Shown: positions 32,963 to 42,693 of the stretch, in pieces | Layout: every line of letters begins with the position of its first letter | How positions within the stretch are numbered: the first letter of the stretch is position 1 | Assembly: GCF_009857745.1 (NCBI RefSeq) | Contig: NZ_WWEN01000001.1 | Location: 62,001 to 126,000 of the forward strand | Direction of reading: 5' to 3' | Source: Thalassovita mangrovi | Lineage (GTDB): Bacteria > Pseudomonadota > Alphaproteobacteria > Rhodobacterales > Rhodobacteraceae | Length of the DNA: 64,000 nucleotides | Translations under genes and position numbers: made by a program | The notes under the pieces: model-generated | What the model was told of the DNA's origin: nothing | The model's database searches: none | The model's input: the letters and a program-made list of their open reading frames with translations, nothing else

Positions 32963-34320
32963 GCCTGCCCCCGTTTCTTCGTATCAATCGGCACGACGTT
33001 AGCCCCCAGCCCAAGTGCCGCCGCCACTTCATTACCGATAAGGTCAGCCGCACGGCGCTGCGGATCGGCGGCGAGGTGGGCATAGCGTTTCGTTGTCGCG
33101 GCTTGAGAGTGCCCGAGGAGCGTGCCGATTTGGTGCAGGCTCAACCCGGCCCCGGCGCCCACGGCCGCGTTGGAGTGCCGCAGATCATGCAGTCTCGTTC
33201 CCTCGATTCCAGCTTCGCGGCGGACTGCCCGCCAGAGCCGGTTCACATCTGCGCGGGGCTTCTCATCTTTCGTCCCCGCCGAGGTGCTGGCAATGACGTA
33301 GCGCCCGACCCGGGGCAACCCGTCCAGCAAGGACAACGCCGCGCCTCCGAGCACGATAACCTTGGCGCCGGTCTTGGAATCCGGCAAACGGAGCATCCCG
33401 CGTTGGAAATCGACATGCTGCCACTCTAGGTCCAAGATTTCCCGCACCCTCGCGCCGGTCAAGAGGAGGAGTCGGATTGCAGCCACGGAATGCAAATCAA
33501 AGTGGGCGCGGCGTTTTTCGGGCGCGGGCAGGTGTTTCGCGCCCGGCTTACTTTCGTCAACGTGCCACGGCAGCCCCTCGGTCTCGGCCAAGGTCAGGGC
33601 AACCCCGAGGCGCTGCATTTCATCCAAAGACAGAAAGCGTTCGCGGCCCCGCTCTTTGAAAGCTTCTACACCCGAAGCCGGATTCTGCGAACCCTCGGGA
33701 AGCAAGCCTAGATCAATCGCCCAAGTGAACATCGCTTTCAGAACGGCAAGTGCCCGGTTGGCGATGATCGGGCCGCCCCGCGTCTTCTGGGCAGCCGTTC
33801 GCTTGGCTCCAGCCTTCTTGGCTCCCGTAGCCTTGCGGGCAATCGACCCGTGCAGCTTGGCAACGTCGCTGCGAGTGAGTGTCACGGCCTTTCGGTTGCC
33901 AATGGCGGGAAGAATGTGCGTGTCAAGGACCGCTCGGTAGAGCTGCGCGGTGGCCTCTTTTCGCTTGGGCTCAACGTGCCGCGAAAGCCACTCGGTTGCG
34001 ATCTCGGAAATCGTGTCTGCCGCCCGGGCCTCGGCGCGCTCGGCGGCAGGATCGGCACCGAGGCGCACCTTGGCGAGAAGGTCTTTCGCCATGTCTCGGG
34101 CCTGTTCCGGCGTGACGGTCTCGGGTTTGCCCAGCACGACGCGTTTCTTGGCCGTGCCCCGGCCCCCGGCACCCGGGCGATATTCGAGAATCCACGAGCG
34201 CGATCCCGAGGGGCGCACGAGGAGCCCGAAGCCCTTTAGCGCGTCATCGTAATAGGTGACGGGCTTCTTAGGGGGCTCGATTGCTGCGATGGTGCGGCGG
34301 GCGATTTTTATGACGGGCAT
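32959..34320 (-). CDS. int: Tyrosine-type site-specific integrase
   Basis: Catalyses integration into and excision from tRNA-Asn. The 453-residue protein has an N-terminal arm-binding domain of the DUF4102 kind (YYDDALKGFGLLVRPSGSRS), a core-binding domain (about 100-210) and the catalytic domain with R291 in LTGARVREILDLEW, H378 and R381 in LHDLRHS, H404 in LLGHS and nucleophile Y413 in TTKRYAHL. The ATG at 34318-34320 has GGAGG seven bases upstream. The open frame continues to 34413, but that part covers repeat sequences that look like integrase arm sites, so the shorter start is preferred. It lies 176 bases from attR. Confidence 0.96.
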   Translation of the reverse strand: MPVIKIARRTIAAIEPPKKPVTYYDDALKGFGLLVRPSGSRSWILEYRPGAGGRGTAKKRVVLGKPETVTPEQARDMAKDLLAKVRLGADPAAERAEARAADTISEIATEWLSRHVEPKRKEATAQLYRAVLDTHILPAIGNRKAVTLTRSDVAKLHGSIARKATGAKKAGAKRTAAQKTRGGPIIANRALAVLKAMFTWAIDLGLLPEGSQNPASGVEAFKERGRERFLSLDEMQRLGVALTLAETEGLPWHVDESKPGAKHLPAPEKRRAHFDLHSVAAIRLLLLTGARVREILDLEWQHVDFQRGMLRLPDSKTGAKVIVLGGAALSLLDGLPRVGRYVIASTSAGTKDEKPRADVNRLWRAVRREAGIEGTRLHDLRHSNAAVGAGAGLSLHQIGTLLGHSQAATTKRYAHLAADPQRRAADLIGNEVAAALGLGANVVPIDTKKRGQA

Positions 34321-34338
34321 TCCGGCCTCCGGGCTTTC

Positions 34339-34377
34339 GGTGGCGACTTGAAGGCGGAATCGCCACCGAGTCGCCAC
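34339..34377. repeat. Arm-type repeats near attR, upstream of int
   Basis: Contains GGTGGCGACT (34339-34348, inverted) and the 23-base unit from CGGAATCGCCAC to GAGTCGCCAC (34355-34377), which matches 20090-20112 at 22 of 23 positions. Location between int and attR suits integrase arm binding and self-repression. Confidence 0.5.
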
Positions 34378-34495
34378 TGATTGTTGAAACGACAAGATAG
34401 GCAGTCCGGTCAAAAATACAATTAAGAAAGCCAGAACAATGCTTTATTGAAGGAATGTGAAATGGCATGAAAATCTGTGAAACCGGATTTCCATA

Positions 34496-34551
34496 ACTGT
34501 TAATCAATTGGTCGTAGGTTCGATCCCTACCGCCGGAGCCATAAAAAGCCC
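34496..34551 (+). repeat. attR: 56-bp duplicate of the tRNA-Asn 3' half
   Basis: Exact copy of 19978-20033. It contains only the anticodon-loop-to-CCA part of the tRNA, with no acceptor 5' strand or D arm, so it is not a second tRNA gene. It is the original host 3' end displaced by integration. Confidence 0.97.
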
Positions 34552-34579
34552 CTAAGGTTAAGCCCTTAGGGGCTTTTTT
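34543..34579 (+). terminator. Original tRNA-Asn terminator, now at the right end
   Basis: Fifteen-bp perfect stem AAAAAGCCCCTAAGG / CCTTAGGGGCTTTTT with a six-base loop and a T tail. It is analogous to, but different in sequence from, the terminator at 20026. Confidence 0.88.
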
Positions 34580-34714
34580 GGTTCTTGAGGCTGGTCTTTT
34601 TGGCGCCGATCTTGCCATCGTTTTGGCAATCGATTGAGCGGCCTCCGCGACGGCCGCTTCCGGATCTCAGCAGTCCTTCCTGTCCATAATCACACCGATC
34701 CCGGCGCGGCCGGA

Positions 34715-35497
34715 TCAGCTGCGGCTTGCACCGGGGGAAATGGCGTTGGCGGTGTCCTGCAGCGCGGGCAGGATGTTCCGGCGGATTTTGTCGGCGGTCC
34801 AGCTATGGGCCGAGACCGAGCACTGCACCGCCGCGAAGGCGCGCCCGTCGGGGCCGCATATCGGCGCCGCGATGGCCATTTCGTTGAGGATCATCTGGTC
34901 GCGCGAAACGGCATATCCCTGCTGCACGGCCTCTTCGATGGCGGCGGCGATTTCTGACCGGTCCATCGTCGTGTGCGGCGTGTGCCGGGCAAGCATCCAC
35001 TGCTCCACCGCCGCGGCCCGTTCGTCGGCGGGAAAGGTCGACAGGATGGCGCGCCCGGCCGAGGTCGACAGCGCGGGCAGCCGCCGCCCCACCACCGAGG
35101 CCGCGAAATGGGTGCGTTTGCAGGGCAGGCGGCTGACATAGATGATGTGATCGCCCGACAGTTCGGCCATGTTCACGGTTTCGCCAAGCTGCTGCGACAG
35201 TTCGATCAGCCGGGGCATGGCGCGCGCCACCAGAGGATCGGACCAGTAATAGACATAGGCCATCTGCAGCCAGGCATGCGACGGCCGGAACCGCCGCGTC
35301 GCCGGGTCCTTGTCCAGCATTCCCTCGAGATGCAGCGTGTTCGCCAGCCGCTGCACCGCGCTTTTGTCCAGCCCGGTGCGCGCGGCGAGTTCGGTCAGCG
35401 ACAGTTCGGTATGGGTTTCGTCGAAAGCCCGCAGGACCCGAAGACCTTTGGCCAGCGCCCCGACGAAGAGTGTGTTTTGTCGTTTTTCTGTGCTCAT
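34715..35497 (-). CDS. IclR-family transcriptional regulator
   Basis: A 260-residue regulator with the N-terminal winged helix-turn-helix (about 12-70: LAKGLRVLRAFDETHTELSL, then TELAARTGLDKSAVQRLANT) and the C-terminal IclR ligand-binding domain (from about 85; SAGRAILSTFPADERAA, EEAVQQGYAVSRDQMILNEM, IAAPICGPDGRAFAAVQCSV). It is divergent from the peptide transporter operon, separated by 150 bases that contain a 21-bp near-palindrome, so it most likely controls that operon in response to its substrate or a breakdown product. Confidence 0.94.
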   Translation of the reverse strand: MSTEKRQNTLFVGALAKGLRVLRAFDETHTELSLTELAARTGLDKSAVQRLANTLHLEGMLDKDPATRRFRPSHAWLQMAYVYYWSDPLVARAMPRLIELSQQLGETVNMAELSGDHIIYVSRLPCKRTHFAASVVGRRLPALSTSAGRAILSTFPADERAAAVEQWMLARHTPHTTMDRSEIAAAIEEAVQQGYAVSRDQMILNEMAIAAPICGPDGRAFAAVQCSVSAHSWTADKIRRNILPALQDTANAISPGASRS

Positions 35498-35577
35498 GGC
35501 TGTTCCGGGCGGGGGCCTTTCAAATTTTGGTTGACGGAATCGCCAATGTGCCAGTTACTGAATTATATAACAAAAAC

Positions 35578-35598
35578 AAGTATCATAATATAATACTT
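35578..35598. promoter_or_regulatory. Near-palindromic operator candidate for the IclR regulator
   Basis: Arms AAGTAT (35578-35583) and ATACTT (35593-35598) flank an AT-rich centre that is itself largely symmetric. It lies 50 bases before the binding-protein gene and 80 bases from the iclR start, in the shared divergent region. Confidence 0.45.
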
Positions 35599-35647
35599 CG
35601 CCACAACAGGAAATCGCGCGCAAAGCGCATGATGACAGGGAGAGGTC

Positions 35648-37168
35648 ATGAAACATTCCATTCTCAAAACAACCGTCGCCGCCTTGGCGCTGGCCGTATC
35701 GGCGGGCGCGGCACTGGCCGATAAGGCCGAAGGCCAGTTGAATGTCGCCTTCACCAAGGAGCTGGAAAACGTCGACAGCTATTTCAATTCGTCGCGCGAA
35801 GGCGTGGTGATGCAGCGCGCCGTCTGGGACGGGCTGATCTACCGCGATCCGGCGACCAACGAATACAAGGGCAACCTGGCCACCAGTTGGGAATGGATCG
35901 ACGACACCACGCTGGAATTCAAGCTGCGCGAAGGCGTGACCTTCCACAACGGCGAGGCGTTCAACGCCGATGACGTGGTCTACACGGTCAATTTCGTCGC
36001 CGACGAAGCCAACGGGGTGAAGACCCAACGCAACGTGAACTGGATGAAATCGGCCGAAAAGATCGACGATTACACCGTGCGGATCTACCTCAAGGACAAA
36101 TTCCCGGCGGCGATCGAATTCCTGTCCGGCCCGGTATCGATCTATCCCAACGAATATTATGCCGAAGCCGGCCCGACCGGCATGGGGTTGAAACCCGTCG
36201 GCACCGGCCCCTACAAGGTGGTCAGCGTCGTTCCGGGGCAGCATTTCGTGCTGGAAAAGAACGAAGATTATCACGACAGCCCCAAGGGCCAACCGGCCAT
36301 CGACAAGGTCGACATCCGCACCATCCCCGACGTGAACACCCAGATCGCCGAGATGTTCTCGGGCTCGCTCGACCTGATCTGGCAGGTTCCGGCGGACCAG
36401 GCCGAAAAGCTGGGGCAGATGGGGCAGTTCACCGTCGCCAATGAATCGACCATGCGGGTGGGCTATCTGAACATGGACGCGGCGGGGCGCTCGAAGATGG
36501 ACCCGAACCCGTTCACCGATGTCCGCGTGCGCCAAGCGGTCAACCACGCCATCGACCGCAAGACCATCGTGGCGGCGCTGCTGAAAGGTCAGTCCAAGGT
36601 GGTGAGCACCCCCTGTTTCCCCAGCCAGTTCGGCTGCGTCCAGGATGTGACCGTCTATGACTACGATCCCGAGAAAGCCAAGGCGCTGCTGGCCGAGGCG
36701 GGCTATCCGGACGGGTTTGAAACCGAATTCTACGCCTATCGCAACCGCGAATATGCCGAAGCCATCGCGTCCTACCTGAACGCGGTCGGGATCAAGACCG
36801 ACTTCAAGATGCTGAAATACTCGGCCCTGCGCGAACTCAACATGAAGGGCGAGGTGCCGCTGTCCTTCCTGACCTGGGGCAGCTATTCGATCAACGACGC
36901 CTCGGCGATGGTGAGCCAGTTCTTCAAGCATGGCAGCCTCGACGATGCGCGCGACGATCAGGTGCTGGCCGATCTCAACGTGGCGGACAGCGCCACCGAC
37001 CCGGACACGCGGATCGAATATTACGACAAGGCGCTGAAGCGGATCACCGCACAGGCCTATTGGGCGCCGCTGTTCAGCTACAACACGAATTACGTGTTCA
37101 AGACCTCGGTCAACTATACGCCGACGGCGGATGAGGTCCTGCGTTTCACCACCATGTCGTGGAACTGA
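35648..37168 (+). CDS. Peptide ABC transporter substrate-binding protein (family 5)
   Basis: Periplasmic receptor that delivers a peptide-like substrate to the transporter encoded downstream. The 506-residue precursor has a signal peptide (MKHSILKTTVAALALAVSAG, cleavage after ALA) and the family 5 (DppA/OppA) layout with LREGVTFHNGEAFNADDVVY (about 97-116), VGTGPYKVVSV and VRQAVNHAIDRKTIV. AGGGAGAGG precedes the ATG. It heads an operon of importer genes plus two hydrolases, pointing to a peptide or gamma-glutamyl substrate; the exact ligand cannot be told. Confidence 0.94.
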   Translation: MKHSILKTTVAALALAVSAGAALADKAEGQLNVAFTKELENVDSYFNSSREGVVMQRAVWDGLIYRDPATNEYKGNLATSWEWIDDTTLEFKLREGVTFHNGEAFNADDVVYTVNFVADEANGVKTQRNVNWMKSAEKIDDYTVRIYLKDKFPAAIEFLSGPVSIYPNEYYAEAGPTGMGLKPVGTGPYKVVSVVPGQHFVLEKNEDYHDSPKGQPAIDKVDIRTIPDVNTQIAEMFSGSLDLIWQVPADQAEKLGQMGQFTVANESTMRVGYLNMDAAGRSKMDPNPFTDVRVRQAVNHAIDRKTIVAALLKGQSKVVSTPCFPSQFGCVQDVTVYDYDPEKAKALLAEAGYPDGFETEFYAYRNREYAEAIASYLNAVGIKTDFKMLKYSALRELNMKGEVPLSFLTWGSYSINDASAMVSQFFKHGSLDDARDDQVLADLNVADSATDPDTRIEYYDKALKRITAQAYWAPLFSYNTNYVFKTSVNYTPTADEVLRFTTMSWN

Positions 37169-37263
37169 TCCGGCAACAGCCCACGGTCCCGGGCGCGGCA
37201 CCTGCCGCCGCCCGGGATACGCGGGGATGATTTCGACGACAATCGCGCGGGGGCGACGCTAAG

Positions 37264-38181
37264 GTGCTGCAATTCATCCTGAAGCGGCTGGGATTGGCCA
37301 TTCTCGTGGCCTTCACGGTCTCGTTCATCAGCTTTTCACTGCTTTTCCTGTCGGGCGATCCGGCGGCGGCGCTGGCCGGCGAAACGGCAAGCGGCGAGGA
37401 TATCGAGGCGATCCGCCGGGTCTATGGCTTCGACCGGCCGATGATGGTGCAATATGCCGACTGGCTTCTGTCCGCGCTGCGCGGTGATTTCGGCGAAAGC
37501 TATTATTTCAAACTGCCGGTGGCCGGGCTGATCGCCGACCGGTTGTCGGTGACGATGACGCTTGGGGTTTGCGGCATCAGCTTCGCGCTTCTGACCGCGG
37601 TGCCCCTGGGCGTGGCGGCGGCGGTGCGGCCGAATTCGCTGATCGACCGCTTCGCGCTGTTCATGTCGGTGGCGGGGCAGGCATTGCCGAGCTTCTGGTT
37701 CGGGCTGATCCTGATCGTGGTCTTCGCGATCAAGCTGGGATGGCTGCCGCCCTCGGGCGCTGCGACCTGGCGCCATTTCGTCATGCCGACCATCGTATTG
37801 GGCTATTACGCCATGCCCGCGATCATGCGGCTGACCCGGGCGGGGATGCTCGAAGTGCTGTCGTCGGATTACATCCGCACCGCGCGGGCCAAGGGCGCAT
37901 CCGAGACGCGGGTGATGTTCAAGCACGCGCTGCGCAACGCGATCATCCCGGTGGTGTCGCTGGCGGCGGTGCAGATGGGGTTCATGCTGGGTGGGTCGAT
38001 CGTGGTGGAATCGATCTTCGCGCTGTACGGGGCGGGGTATCTGGCCTGGGAAAGCATCGGCCGCAACGATCTGCCCACGGTGCAGGCGCTGATCCTGATC
38101 TTTTCGATGTTCTACATCGTCTTCACCTTCCTGGCCGACGTGCTGAATGCCTGGCTCGACCCGCGGATGAGGAGCAGCTGA
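37264..38181 (+). CDS. Peptide ABC transporter permease, DppB type
   Basis: A 305-residue inner-membrane protein with six expected membrane segments, beginning LQFILKRLGLAILVAFTVSF. It has the ATPase-contact EAA loop (around EVLSSDYIRTARAKGASETR) and the DppB-type start. The likely start is GTG at 37264; the ribosome-binding site is poor. It lies 95 bases after the binding-protein gene and 1 base before the second permease. Confidence 0.93.
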   Translation: MLQFILKRLGLAILVAFTVSFISFSLLFLSGDPAAALAGETASGEDIEAIRRVYGFDRPMMVQYADWLLSALRGDFGESYYFKLPVAGLIADRLSVTMTLGVCGISFALLTAVPLGVAAAVRPNSLIDRFALFMSVAGQALPSFWFGLILIVVFAIKLGWLPPSGAATWRHFVMPTIVLGYYAMPAIMRLTRAGMLEVLSSDYIRTARAKGASETRVMFKHALRNAIIPVVSLAAVQMGFMLGGSIVVESIFALYGAGYLAWESIGRNDLPTVQALILIFSMFYIVFTFLADVLNAWLDPRMRSS

Positions 38182-38182
38182 T

Positions 38183-39103
38183 ATGGCCGAGAGCATGACG
38201 AACACCGCAACGGACAAGCTCGATCCGCTGCTGGAGGAAATCACCGGCCCGACCCCGGGGCAATTGCTGTGGCGGCGCGTCTTCGGTCATCGCGGGCTGA
38301 TGATCGGCGCGGTGGTGGTGGGCATCCTGACGGTGATCGCCATCCTGGCGCCGCTACTGGCCCCGCACGATCCCTATGCGCAAAGCCTGCTGGCGCGGAT
38401 GAAGCCGCCGGTCTTCCTGGGGGGCACCTGGGAACATCCGCTGGGCACCGACCACCTGGGCCGGGATTACCTGTCGCGGCTGATCTACGGCGCGCGGGTG
38501 TCGCTGCTGATCGGGGTGGTCGCGGCGGCGATTTCGGGGCTGATCGGCACCGCGATGGGGGTGGCCGCGGGCTATTTCGGCGGCCGTGTCGATGCGGTGG
38601 TGACCTTCCTGATCAACGTGCGCTTGGCGATGCCGGTGGTGCTGGTGGCGCTGGCGGTGGTGGCGATCCTGGGCGGATCGCTGACCGTGGTGATCTGCGT
38701 GCTGGGGCTGTTGCTGTGGGACCGGTTCGCGGTGGTCATGCGCGCATCGACCCTGCAGGTGCGGCAGCGCGAATACGTGGCGGCGGCCGAGGCCATCGGC
38801 GCCTCTGTCCCGCGTATCCTGCTGACCGAAATCATGCCCAATATCGCCAATAACCTGATCGTGGTGGTCACGCTGGAAATGGCCCATGCGATCCTGCTCG
38901 AAGCGGCGCTTTCCTTCCTCGGGCTCGGCGTACAGCCGCCGACGCCAAGCTGGGGCCTGATGGTGAGCGAGGGCAAGAACATGATGCTGTTCGAACCCTG
39001 GCTGGTGCTGATCCCCGGCGCGGTTCTGTTCGCGCTGGTGCTGGCGATCAACCTGATGGGCGACGGTCTGCGCGACGTGACCGCCTCGGAAAACAGGAGC
39101 TGA
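38183..39103 (+). CDS. Peptide ABC transporter permease, DppC type
   Basis: A 306-residue membrane protein with the long cytoplasmic N-terminus and extra loop of DppC permeases (ILAPLLAPHDPYAQSLLARM, then HPLGTDHLGRDYLSRLIYGA, the conserved GTDxxGRD motif) and the EAA loop (QREYVAAAEAIGASVPRILL). It forms the translocation pore with the DppB-type protein; one base separates the genes. Confidence 0.94.
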   Translation: MAESMTNTATDKLDPLLEEITGPTPGQLLWRRVFGHRGLMIGAVVVGILTVIAILAPLLAPHDPYAQSLLARMKPPVFLGGTWEHPLGTDHLGRDYLSRLIYGARVSLLIGVVAAAISGLIGTAMGVAAGYFGGRVDAVVTFLINVRLAMPVVLVALAVVAILGGSLTVVICVLGLLLWDRFAVVMRASTLQVRQREYVAAAEAIGASVPRILLTEIMPNIANNLIVVVTLEMAHAILLEAALSFLGLGVQPPTPSWGLMVSEGKNMMLFEPWLVLIPGAVLFALVLAINLMGDGLRDVTASENRS

Positions 39104-39107
39104 GCCG

Positions 39108-40102
39108 ATGGAAAAGACGTTACTGAACGTGCGCAACCTGACCATCGACATCCCCGTCGGTGGCGGCACACTGCACGCGGTGCGGGGGATCGATTTCAGC
39201 CTGAACCGGGGCGAGGTGCTGTGCATCGTCGGCGAAAGCGGGTCGGGCAAATCGCTGACCTCGCTGGCGCTGATGGGGCTTTTGGGCAAGAAGATCACGC
39301 CCCGCGCCGACGAGATGAGCTTCGACGGGATCAACCTGCTCAAAGCCGGGTCGCGGCAGATGCGGGCGCTGCGCGGGGCGCGGATGTCGATGATCTTCCA
39401 GGAACCGATGACCTCGCTCAATCCGGCCTACACGATCGGCGATCAGCTGATCGAGGCGCGGATGCTGCATGGCGGGGCGTCCCGGGCCGAGGCCCGCGCC
39501 CGCGCCATCGAATTGCTGGAAAAGGTCGGGATCACCGCGGCGGCCAGCCGGTTGTCGCAATATCCGCACCAGCTGTCGGGCGGGCTGCGCCAGCGGGTGA
39601 TGATCGCGATGGCGCTGATGTGCGGCCCGGAACTGATCATCGCCGACGAACCCACAACGGCGCTCGACGTGACGATCCAGGCGCAGATCCTGCGGCTGCT
39701 GGTCGATCTGGTGCGCGAAATGGGTATGGCGATGATCCTGATCACCCACGATCTGGGCGTGGTGGCGCGCGTCGCCGACAAGGTGGCGGTGATGTATGCC
39801 GGCGGGCTGGTCGAAACCGGGCCTGCGGCGGATGTGTTCGGACAGCCGCGCCACCCCTACACGCGGGGGCTGCTGGCCTGCATCCCGCTGCCCGGCAAGA
39901 CCGAACGCGGCGCGCCCCTGGGTACCATCCCGGGTATCGTGCCCTCGCTGGTGGGCGAGGTGAGCGGCTGCACCTTCCGCACCCGCTGTGCCGAGGCCGG
40001 GCCGGACTGCCGCGGCACCATCCCGCTGCGCGGCGAGGGGGCGCATGAATTCCGCTGCGTCCATGCCGAGGGACGACGGGTATCAGAACAGGAGGGTGCG
40101 TG

Positions 40103-40103
<1 letters not shown>
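39108..40103 (+). CDS. Peptide ABC transporter ATPase, DppD type
   Basis: A 331-residue ATP-binding subunit. Walker A GESGSGKS (42-49), Q-loop MIFQEPMTSLNP, signature LSGGLRQRV, Walker B LIIADEPTTALDV and H-loop LITHDLGVVA are all intact. The C-terminal oligopeptide-transporter extension with its cysteine cluster (CTFRTRCAEAGPDC) is present. It overlaps the next ATPase gene at TGATG. Confidence 0.95.
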
Positions 40104-41103
<1,000 letters not shown>

Positions 41104-41107
<4 letters not shown>

Positions 41108-42693
41108 GTTCTTCGTTGTCGCGCACCCAGGTCGTGCGCAAGACCGTAATCGAAACAGAAGGCGGCGTCGTCGCCGCCCAGCACAGCCTGGCCGCCCAGG
41201 TCGGGGCCGAGGTTCTGGCGGCGGGCGGCGACGCGGTGGATGCCGCCGTCGCCACCTCCTTCGTCATGGGCGTTTTGGAACCGTGGATGAGCGGCCCGGC
41301 GGGCGGTGGCGCGATGATGCTGTGGCGCGCGGACAGCGGCGAGGCGATCGCGCTCAATCACGGGATGCGGGCGCCGGCGGCGCTCGACCCGGCCGATTAC
41401 CCGCTATCGGGGCGCGGCGTGGCGGGCGATTTGTTCCCTTGGGAAGAGGTGGTGGAGAACCGCAACGTCCAGGGCGCGACGGCCATCGCGGTGCCGGGCG
41501 TGGTCGACGGGCTGGGCCGTGCGCATGAGCGTTACGGCAAGATGCCCTGGGCCGAGCTGCTGCAACCCGCGATCGGTCATGCCCGCAAGGGGATGCTGGT
41601 CGACTGGTACGCGGCGCTTTGCATTGCCTCGGTGGCGCGGGAACTGGCCAAGGATGCGGATGCGGCGGCGCTGTTTCTCGATGACGGGCAATGGCCCAAG
41701 ATCGGCGCCTGGACGGCGCTGGCAGAAACCCGGCTGGATCAGTCGCGCATGGCCGACAGCCTGGACCAGATCGCGCGCTACGGTGCGCGGGCGCTGTACG
41801 ACGGCGATCTGGGCGCGGCGATGGCGGGTGATGTGCAGGCCAAGGGCGGATGCCTGTCGCAGGACGACCTGCGCGTCTATGAGGCGACTTTCCACGCGCC
41901 GCTGAGTTTCGGCTATCGCGGCGGGCAGGTCCACGCGCTGCCGGGGCTGACCGCCGGGCCGACGCTGCAACATGCCTTGGGCGTTGCAGAAGCGGCGGCG
42001 CTGGCGGGCGATGGCCCCGATGGCGCGGCCTATGCCGCCTATGCGCGCGGGCTGAAATCGGCCTATGAAACCCGGCTCAGCGATATGGGTGACGATGGCG
42101 AACACCCCGACGCGCCGGGCTGCACCACGCATTTTTCGGTGGTCGACCGGCACGGCAACATGGTGGCGCAGACCCAGACGCTGCTGTCGATCTTCGGGTC
42201 GCGGGTGGTGTCGCCCTCGACCGGGTTCCTGATGAATAACGGGATCATGTGGTTCGACCCGGTGCAGGGGCGGCCGAATTCTCTGGGCGCTGGAAAGCGC
42301 TGCCTGATGAATGTCTGCCCGACGATTGGCGAAACGGGGCAGGGCGCGCGTTACGCCATCGGGGCAAGCGGCGGGCGCAAGATCGTGTCGGCGGTGGCGC
42401 AGCTGGCCGGGTTCATGTCCGATTTCGGCATGGATATCGGCGCGGCCTTCCATCATCCGCGCATCGACGTCTCGGGCGGGGCGACGGTGATTGCCGACGA
42501 CACGTTGCCGCCTGCGGTGATCGACGCGCTGTCGCGCGAAAACGATGTCAGGATGACCCGCCGGACCCTGTTCCCCTTCGCCTTTGCTTGCCCGGCGGGG
42601 GTGATGCGGCGCGATGGGATCAATTCGGGATGCACGGAAATCATGTCGCCCTGGGGCGACGCGATCTGCGAAGACAAGGAGTTAACCGCATGA
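41104..42693 (+). CDS. Gamma-glutamyltransferase-family hydrolase
   Basis: An N-terminal-nucleophile hydrolase precursor of 529 residues that self-cleaves before a threonine. The conserved TTHFSVVD block starts at T341, the expected nucleophile and cleavage point. The N-terminal subunit shows HSLAAQVGAEVLAAGGDAVD and AAVATSFVMGVLEPWMSGPA-GGG. No signal peptide is seen, so it would act in the cytoplasm, unlike the periplasmic GGT of Escherichia coli. Overlap with the ATPase gene (ATGA) and the M20 gene (ATGA) places it in the uptake operon, so it probably cleaves the imported gamma-glutamyl or related amide compound. Confidence 0.92.

Larger units (their letters stand above)
19978..34551. mobile_element. 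14.6-kb integrated element (satellite/IME-like defence island) in tRNA-Asn
   Basis: Bounded by exact 56-bp direct repeats that begin in the tRNA anticodon stem-loop and include the tRNA 3' end. Gene content: tyrosine integrase beside the right end, AlpA-type regulator, two small unknown genes, VapE-type primase-helicase, an iteron-like non-coding segment, and a type I restriction-modification/Shedu operon. There are no structural, packaging or conjugation genes. The hsd part has visibly lower GC than the flanking chromosome. This layout (integrase, AlpA, primase-helicase, defence cargo) is that of P4-like phage satellites and small integrative mobilizable elements; the exact class is inference. 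Confidence 0.92.

Noticed and set aside
34496-34571. Second tRNA-Asn gene
   Set aside because: Only the 3' half of the tRNA is present; the 5' acceptor strand and D arm are missing, so it is the attR duplication.
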